A stretch of 64,000 nt of DNA from NCBI GenBank assembly GCA_030272585.1, contig BSYQ01000009.1, forward strand, positions 930,001-994,000. The letters run 5' to 3'. The notes under the pieces are model-generated. The model had not been told where the DNA came from and did not search any database. It worked only from the letters and a program-made list of their open reading frames with translations. Position 1 is the first letter of the stretch. Each line of letters begins with the position of its first letter. This stretch comes from Bryopsis sp. KO-2023. Lineage: Eukaryota > Chlorophyta > Ulvophyceae > Bryopsidales > Bryopsidaceae. The translations under genes and the position numbers were made by a program. Positions 57,907-64,000 of this stretch are shown in pieces.

Positions 57907-58705
57907 AGAAACGGAAGCGGGCAAGGGTGGGATTCGACAGTTGCCCAAGAGTTGAGTTGTGGGCATCCACAGCGTCGCCCGAGTCGGCCAGTCTGACTTT
58001 TTTGGATGCAATTCTGTGGTTTGGATCCTAAAATAAACGTGCTGAATGGGATAGGTGGTGCTACACCTGGTGTATTCGTTTTTTGGCCATAATTCGTTCA
58101 TTGGCCCTTTTTTCCCATTGTGGCCCCCAAAAAAATCTACCGAGCAGTTTTTTGGGCCACAAAAGGACCTGAACATTTTTTCATAAAATAATTTGGAGCC
58201 ACATGCCCCCCGAAGTTTGACAGGACATCCAAGAAAACAATTGATGATTCCACAGAACTCACAGACAGCAGACATACATCAATTTTGTGTTTCACCCCCT
58301 GGAATTTGTATCATTGAAGTTGGAGCCACATTCTCATTTTTCCGCACAAATTTGGGCCACGAAAAGGCCACAACGAGGTGAAATAGCCAAAATTAGGGCC
58401 ACTTTTTATAGTATTTGACTAAAAATGCATATATGAATAATATTAATTTTTTTTAAACCATCGAAATTGGAAAAAAATGCACTGATGGTGTGCACCTGTT
58501 CATGTGGGTGAGATTACCCTCCAAAGCGAAAAGCGAACGATACAGGATTTTCAATTGAAGTTCCTGTTGTTATTGCTTGTTTTATGCTTAGTAAACTTCC
58601 ATCCCGGTTTTATTTCTGGCATCCCCTCCAAACTCTTATTGCGCCTTCACGGCCGTTGCTTGCTCAGACGAACTAGAGCGGACAGAAAAGTGCCAAAGAT
58701 CAAGA
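57907..58705. other. Spacer between TYW1 and secreted-protein gene
   Basis: About 800 bases between two divergent genes. It contains repeated TTGGGCCAC/GGAGCCACAT-like words on both strands (58090-58400) but no coding frame with family features. Promoters of both genes should lie here. Confidence 0.45.
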
Positions 58706-59631
58706 ATGGCTTTTCGGTTAAAGTATTTCGCTTTCCTGGGCTTCTTGGTACTTGCTGTCATCGTTCACGCCACCGCGACGAAAGGTGTGGTGCTGTGGGT
58801 CGAATTCAAATATCCGTCAGTTTCTTGCTTCGCGCGCTACGTTGCGTTCCTCTCGAGCGACCTTGTCTCATTCTGTTGCATCGAAACCTGAAGGAAAGCT
58901 GTCCGTGTCCTTGTGGGGAAACGGCTTTTGTAAGATGCGGATCGACCCGGATCGTTTCGACGACTTGGTGCTGCAAGACTTGAAAGGATCGAAACGGTCC
59001 CTTCGAACCATTTGAAGTGAGGTTTCTGATTTGGTGTGAACAGGTCGCCAACTGAACGACGCGCCCGTATCCGTGAGCGCCACAGTGGTGGGAGGCTCCT
59101 ACAAATCCAACAAAGACTCTGGTGATCATCTGTTCAACAGGCCAAATGAAACAATTAATCGAGGGCTGTAGACAGTAACTTTTCCTTTTTTTTTTTTTTT
59201 TTTTTTTTGGGGGGGGGGGGTTGGGGGTCGGGGGTCGGGGGTCGTCAATAGAATTAATCTTATTCAATATTGAAGCCAAACTATCGTTTCTGATAATTTT
59301 GTGGAACATCCCATCAATTCTTCCCACAGCAAGCTGTATGTGATTGTATACTGGAAATGTGTTCTCTATGATGACAGACATACAGCTTCCCAGCACCTCC
59401 GGGTTGCTCTCTTCTATTTTGGATGTCGAAGTGCAGCAAATTTTGAGGGAGGAGCAAGCTGTTAACGATCGACAGGGAGAATACAACGAAGAAAACGAAA
59501 ACGAAGATGGAGGGGCAGACTCTGAGCAACAGGAGATGGAGTCTTGGCCTCAGAAGGTCGCCCCGGCTCCGAGTGAAAGGTTTGATGAAGAAACGATCAG
59601 GGAACTGGACTCTGGACTTGAAGGTGGCTAA
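58706..59631 (+). CDS. Unrecognised secreted or luminal protein
   Basis: Starts MAFRLKYFAFLGFLVLAVIVHATATKG, a textbook signal peptide. A GT at 58784 and an acceptor near 58892 would join it to KLSVSLWGNGFCKMRIDPDR and FDDLVLQDLKG. A piece after an acceptor at 59042 (QLNDAPVSVSATVVGGSYKS) and the last exon (about 59382-59631, LPSTSGLLSSILDVEVQQIL, then an acidic EENENEDGG stretch, ending LDSGLEGG) belong by position and style. The phase between the second and third pieces is not resolved. I do not recognise the family; the acidic C-terminus and signal peptide suggest the ER or outside of the cell. The intron after 59120 contains a T23-G12 tract. Confidence 0.5.
59186..59220 (+). repeat. T23-G12 composite homopolymer
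   Basis: Twenty-three T followed by twelve G and then GGGGGTCGGGGGTCGGGGGTC, a short G-rich tandem able to form G-quadruplex-like structure. Lies in an intron of the secreted-protein gene. Confidence 0.9.
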
Positions 59632-61639
59632 AAAAAAATCAAATTTGAATGTTGCATGTGGAGTTTCAGAAATCGCAACCTCTCTAAGATTTTCCCTCTA
59701 GCAGGACAGTTTTCACAGTTTGATTTGATATATGTTGAGCTGAATGCCCCATAAATGAAACGTAGTGGAATGAATCGACAGCAAATTGGTTGTGCTTATG
59801 TTTTTGCAGGATAATGGCATCAAATCATTCATACTCTTTTCTGCACATCTGGAATGAGCTAAATTTTGATATTTACATGTAGCGACAGCATTGTTGCTTT
59901 TGAAAAAATGGGCATAGATAGTTTCATCAAAGAGAGAAACACTTTCTTTTTTCACTTTTCTGGGGATATTTTGCATATTTTTGCATTTGAATGGATGATG
60001 CTTGTAAACAACTGTCATGGGAGGTAATTCTCACTTGGATTTTTGATCTCCTGCTAGATGAACTGGACTGGGCACTCTCTTGTACAGAATCGAGTTTTGT
60101 TTTTACAGACAGCTTAGCACTGTTTTTTCATTCCCTGACAAACAGCACACTCTTTCTGATTCCTGTATATTGCATAATTCAACCTGTGGGGTTTCCATGG
60201 ATAAATCTACCACCGCAAAACACCAGTTGATTTTACCTTCAATTTCGGTGTGGATGCCACGAAATGAACAAACCTCACGAAACAAGACAGGACACTGCCA
60301 AAGATAATTGGTTTTGGGTTTCAAAGGGCAAAATCGACACACCAGATCAAATTTATTAAAAGGAGTCCAGACTCGGAACCCCAGACGGTGTTTAGGCACT
60401 CACAAACGAAACCACTAATCTAATGCACTCGCACACAAGCAAGCAAAAGCCACAAAAGCATCTTTCCTTCGAAAGGCAAAAAAAAGATCTTTGGGCGTAA
60501 CACAAAGCTTTCATGCCTTTCACTCTTTCTCCCAAGAACTTCCCACCCTTACCAGCTAAAAGGGACATCGAACAGGCAACAAAGGAATTCCATTGAAAAT
60601 TGAGCATCCCCCTCCATTTTGTTTTTGCCAAAAACGGACACCCTGGAGGGACACTCCAGACTACTGTCTGACCATCCACAGCCAATATTGATTTTTTTGA
60701 TTTTAAAAAAGAAGAGGAGGGGGGGGGGAAGCTGTGGAAAGAATCAGAGGTGTCACTCCCTGACTTGGGTGTTGCTTATTGCCATAAAACTTGTCGAATC
60801 TCTGCAGGAACAAGGTAAAAAAAACAACCCCCCCCCCGTCAGACGCATGTCTGACAAATGAAAAATAGCTCCTCTCTTAGAAAGAATGGTATTTCAATCG
60901 AAACCCTCTCGGACAGACTTTCAAATGGATTCTCCTTACACCCAACCACCCCAGACATGTGCACAATCCTATTCCTGACAAATAGACAGAGGATATAGAA
61001 TATTTTTAATCGAACAATAAAAAAAACACTAAGCGATAGTAAGAATTGGCCTGTTGCCGATATATATAATGTCCCCTCAAAGTCCCCAATCACAGGACCC
61101 CTTGATTTTTGTTGCTTGTTTTTTCCCCCCTTCCAATCCCCCCAAACTCAGCAACATGCCGAACAAATCCTGCAAATCCCCCAACCCCCCCCTTTTCCTC
61201 CCACCCCATCCATAGCCCTCTGACAACATCGAACTCAAAATTCCTTTCAGAACTGTAAAAGCCCAATGCTGTTTTATGTTGCTTTTCTTTTTTCTCTTTT
61301 CTGACTCTACAAAGATATTGGTAATCACAGTGTCGATACAATCAATTCCCTCTTTTTTTTTCCTCCCACCTCCGAAAACCCTAGTCCTCCTTTCACCCCC
61401 ACCCCCTCCACAAAAGAAATTCCTAAAATCTTGGCAACTGAAAAAAAATGCCTCAGTTGTTTTGGTCAAACCATACTCTATGTACGGCCTGAACAAAGAA
61501 GCTTCCTTGAGAACACACACACATACTTTATATATATATATATTTTTGGATTGGCACAAAATACAGAAAATCAACCCAACCATGAAGAATTTCTTTACTG
61601 TTCCTTTCTGTCTATGGCCCATGCAGGCATCCAGTCCCA
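59632..61639. other. 2-kb region between convergent genes; no gene seen
   Basis: AT-rich with short T/A/C homopolymers and a (TA)n tract near 61531. Frames at 60103-60399, 60392-60685 and 61077-61733 are open but lack domain features and overlap one another on opposite strands. It should contain the 3' UTRs of the secreted-protein gene and the transporter. Confidence 0.5.
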
Positions 61640-62614
61640 TCAAGTTTTGATGGCTTTCTCGCTGGAAATTGGCAGAGTTTCTGCATCTTGTTTTGCCCGA
61701 GTTGTTTCTTGGAGCCGAATCTGAGAATACCACATCATTCCCCCCAGAGAAACCAGGATGCCTATGAATTTCTTAGTGGGCATCTCGTCCCCAAAAAACA
61801 TGCAACCCCCAGTCAGGATTATGACCGTTTTCAGGTGCCCCACTATATTGTACGTCAAACTGGACGTCGCTCCGATGACCAAGAAGGTCGAAAGACTCAC
61901 CAGGAGCCCCAGAACCGCCGAGAGGATTATGGCAACCAGCGCCGAAAGCCGGTACTCGTAACCGAGAAGAGTGTCTGGCCCGCCCTTGCTCCATCCCATC
62001 GGTTCCAACACGGGTATCAGCAATCCCAGCATCACAGCGGCCAAAGGCGTGTATTCGTGCAACAGCTGCATGCTGCCCGCTTGGAGCTCCTTTTGAGACG
62101 TCCCCGCGAAAATCTGATACATCGATGTCGATATAACAGCCCCGAGACCGATGAGTAAGCCCATGGCGCTCGCCCCGACTTGCGTATCGGTGACCGTCGC
62201 AAGGCCGACCCCCAAGCAAACCACAACGACGGAAAGAGTAACTCGCCTGGATGCACGTTTGCCGAAGAAACTGGCCTCGATGCCCAGAACCGCGGGGGCA
62301 ACCGCGATTTTCGAAACTTGGTAGAAGCCCACGGTGTTGATGTTCAAATTCAGGTTGCATAGGACGATATAGCCCACGTACGCCGCTGCCAAGGGCACCA
62401 GCTTGAGCTTGGGAATCTCCTTGTGCTCGAACATCCCCATCTTGCAGAAGAGTCGCATCCCGACGAGCGTGAAGATTGTGTGTATCCACGTCAAAGCCGA
62501 AGTGAAACGAAAGCCGAAAACTTGAAACACAGCTTTGTTCGCGAAGACAATTCCCGAGGCCGTGGCGATATTCATGACTCCGTAGAGCAGCGCCTTGAGT
62601 TCGTGGGACCGCAT
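61640..62614 (-). CDS. SLC35E-type nucleotide-sugar / triose-phosphate translocator family membrane protein
   Basis: A single intronless exon of 324 aa from ATG 62614. About ten hydrophobic helices fill the length, the DMT/TPT fold. Motifs match the SLC35E3 and plant UDP-rhamnose/UDP-galactose transporter group: NLNLNINTVGFYQVSKIAVAP, STSMYQIFAGTSQKELQAGS followed by MQLLHEYTPLA, and TYNIVGHLKTVIILTGGCMFF. Such proteins exchange nucleotide sugars for nucleotide monophosphates across Golgi membranes; the actual substrate is not readable. The C-terminus is short, hydrophilic and lacks an obvious KKxx signal. The GC content is clearly higher than in the flanks, and the lack of introns contrasts with its neighbours, which may mean origin by retroposition. 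It is head-to-head with the TrmH gene. Confidence 0.9.
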   Translation of the reverse strand: MRSHELKALLYGVMNIATASGIVFANKAVFQVFGFRFTSALTWIHTIFTLVGMRLFCKMGMFEHKEIPKLKLVPLAAAYVGYIVLCNLNLNINTVGFYQVSKIAVAPAVLGIEASFFGKRASRRVTLSVVVVCLGVGLATVTDTQVGASAMGLLIGLGAVISTSMYQIFAGTSQKELQAGSMQLLHEYTPLAAVMLGLLIPVLEPMGWSKGGPDTLLGYEYRLSALVAIILSAVLGLLVSLSTFLVIGATSSLTYNIVGHLKTVIILTGGCMFFGDEMPTKKFIGILVSLGGMMWYSQIRLQETTRAKQDAETLPISSEKAIKT

Positions 62615-63030
62615 CTTTCCGTTCTTTCCCTTCGATTCCCTTCAGACAGCCTTCAAGCGAATATTCGACGAGACGCCCGGGCGCGAATCGGCGCACACTG
62701 CTGCGTAATCTCGTTGGGCCGTACTTGCGCGTTGAACGCTACCTCCTGCAGAAGGCTTTGCCGCAAACTCGACAGCAGTTGACAGTAGAAAGGGCGCTCT
62801 TGGCTCCCCTGGGCGAAGAAGAAAGAATCCGATAAGCAGGGTGTGTTCCAGCGACGCGCCCTGTTCTTTTGGTTTTTAGATTCGGAATCCAAAAGACGGA
62901 CTATTTGGTGACGACTTCTTTCGGACGCTGAAAAGGCGGTTTGGCGGAATACCGCCAAAATGTGTGATTCCTCGAACGGGCACAAAATCATACAGCAACG
63001 ACAATTTCAGTAAAACTGAATGTGTTGAGA
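62615..63030. promoter_or_regulatory. Divergent promoter region, transporter (-) / TrmH methyltransferase (+)
   Basis: About 415 bases between start codons. The part next to the transporter is GC-rich. No clear core motif is visible; bidirectional promotion is inferred from arrangement. Confidence 0.35.
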
Positions 63031-63700
63031 ATGTTCGGCTTTCAAGGAATATCGTTGGGCGGTCGCGGTCGTTTTTCTGGGCGCTGGGGAATTCCGTGCG
63101 CCCCACAGCCGCCAGACGTCGGTCGCTTAACTAGTGTGAACAACCGCTACGTGAAGCATTGCGTGAAGCTTAGGACGAGTCAGCAATATCGACGTAAAAC
63201 CGGTCGAGTGCTGTTGATTGGGCCGACAATGTTCGAAGAGGTGAAGGGTGGGTGCGCCTTCAGTGTGGCCCATTTTCCAGTAGAATCGTTGAATCCCGAA
63301 GCATCCCAGTGGAACCTTTCAATCAAATTCTTTTCCTTGCCAGACAGAACTTCCCTCCTGTCTTGAGATAAGGTTTGGTAAAAATGACGTCTCAGGTTTT
63401 GTATAGTTCGGCATAATTTTGCCTGAATAAACCGACAGAATCAATATCCTTGCAGGTGTTTTGGCCTCCATTGGTTCGACCATTCATCTTGCTTTCGTAT
63501 TGCCTGGGATTTCCGATGATCGTTTCAATGATCTGGAAGATCTCCAAAGGATCGAGGTGGACCAACACGTGATGAAGAAAATATCAGGGGTGGAATCGGT
63601 GGACAATCTATCGATTGTTGCGGAGATCGACCTTCCGTGGAAAGATGCATCCCTCGAACATCGAAAAATAAAGAGGTTATTGGGCCTCGAGGGCATCCAG
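63031..63700 (+). CDS. TrmH/SpoU-family RNA 2'-O-methyltransferase, N-terminal exons (3' part outside window)
   Basis: Exon 1 is 63031-63247 and exon 2 is 63456-63700, joined in phase 1; a GTAATT donor follows and the rest lies beyond the window. The N-terminus is basic and low in acidic residues (MFGFQGISLGGRGRFSGRWG), probably an organelle transit peptide. Next come LTSVNNRYVKHCVKLRTSQQYRRKTGRVLLIG, the typical start of SpoU rRNA/tRNA methyltransferases, and VDQHVMKKISGVESVDNLSI with VAEIDLP, the family's substrate-binding region. The knotted SAM-binding domain should be encoded downstream. These enzymes methylate ribose 2'-OH groups in rRNA or tRNA. The alternative GTG at 63022 is not preferred. 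Confidence 0.82.
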
Positions 63701-64000
63701 GTAATTCCACATCCTGTCGAGTTGGTTTTTGGAGCACTTTCCTTGACGAAGGCCATAAAACCTATCGAATGCATGAAGGATATAATGAGCCGTTGATTTA
63801 TCCAAACAAGCACAAGCTTATCGTGAAATGTCTCTGTTACTACGTCAACCTTCGGGTCGTCCCTGAGGTAGATACATTATTCATAGATTGCGTATCTGCA
63901 TAAATCAACAAGGATGGTTACGAGGGTAAAATTCGTTGGGAATTGATCGACCTATTCATTTCTTTCATTTTCGCTCGCCTGTCTGTGAATCCAATTGGTT
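63701..64000 (+). other. Intron of the TrmH gene, open at window end
   Basis: Starts with GTAATTCC at the donor. No further SpoU-type coding segment is seen before the window ends. Confidence 0.55.

Overview
This is a window of intron-rich nuclear DNA from a eukaryote that builds motile cilia or flagella. Most genes are split by many short GT-AG introns, and joining exons at these sites gives frame-consistent proteins of normal family length: a 301-aa uncoupling-protein-type mitochondrial carrier, an 899-aa CCDC40/FAP172 homologue and a roughly 654-aa TYW1. CCDC40 points to a flagellate. A plant NLP-type GAF protein and two possible plastid-targeted proteins hint at an alga, but the sequence alone does not fix the lineage. 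Introns and spacers are full of homopolymer tracts, many of them a C-run followed directly by an A-run (T-run then G-run on the other strand).

Layout. 0-0.7 kb: last exon of a GH32 fructosidase/invertase with a C-terminal membrane anchor. 1.58-5.28 kb: a complete non-autonomous CACTA transposon with 33-bp terminal inverted repeats (TIRs), a 3-bp target-site duplication (TSD), subterminal repeats, a nested Harbinger-like MITE and a captured TMEM161-like gene fragment. 7.6-11.3 kb: mitochondrial carrier (-) head-to-head with an unrecognised membrane protein (+). 13.5-14.6 kb: a compact GAF-only gene (-). About 15.9-38.4 kb: a second, much larger CACTA-type element. It encodes a Plavaka-like transposase (+) and is broken by two young Ty3/gypsy chromoviruses, one inside the transposase exon and one inside a minus-strand exon. 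It also holds a flavin-monooxygenase fragment and an unrecognised two-exon gene. 39.4-50.0 kb: a TPR-like protein and CCDC40 in tandem (-), the latter head-to-head with a DnaJ-type zinc-finger protein (+). 53.1-57.9 kb: TYW1 (-). 58.7-59.6 kb: an unrecognised secreted protein (+). 61.6-63.7 kb: a single-exon SLC35E-type nucleotide-sugar transporter (-) head-to-head with a TrmH/SpoU RNA methyltransferase (+) that runs off the window.

The host genes are unrelated housekeeping and ciliary functions, not a pathway cluster; several sit in divergent pairs with short shared promoters. The unusual part is the transposon landscape: two different CACTA families, each with its own palindromic subterminal motif, both carrying host-gene-like exons, and the larger one serving as a landing site for gypsy elements.
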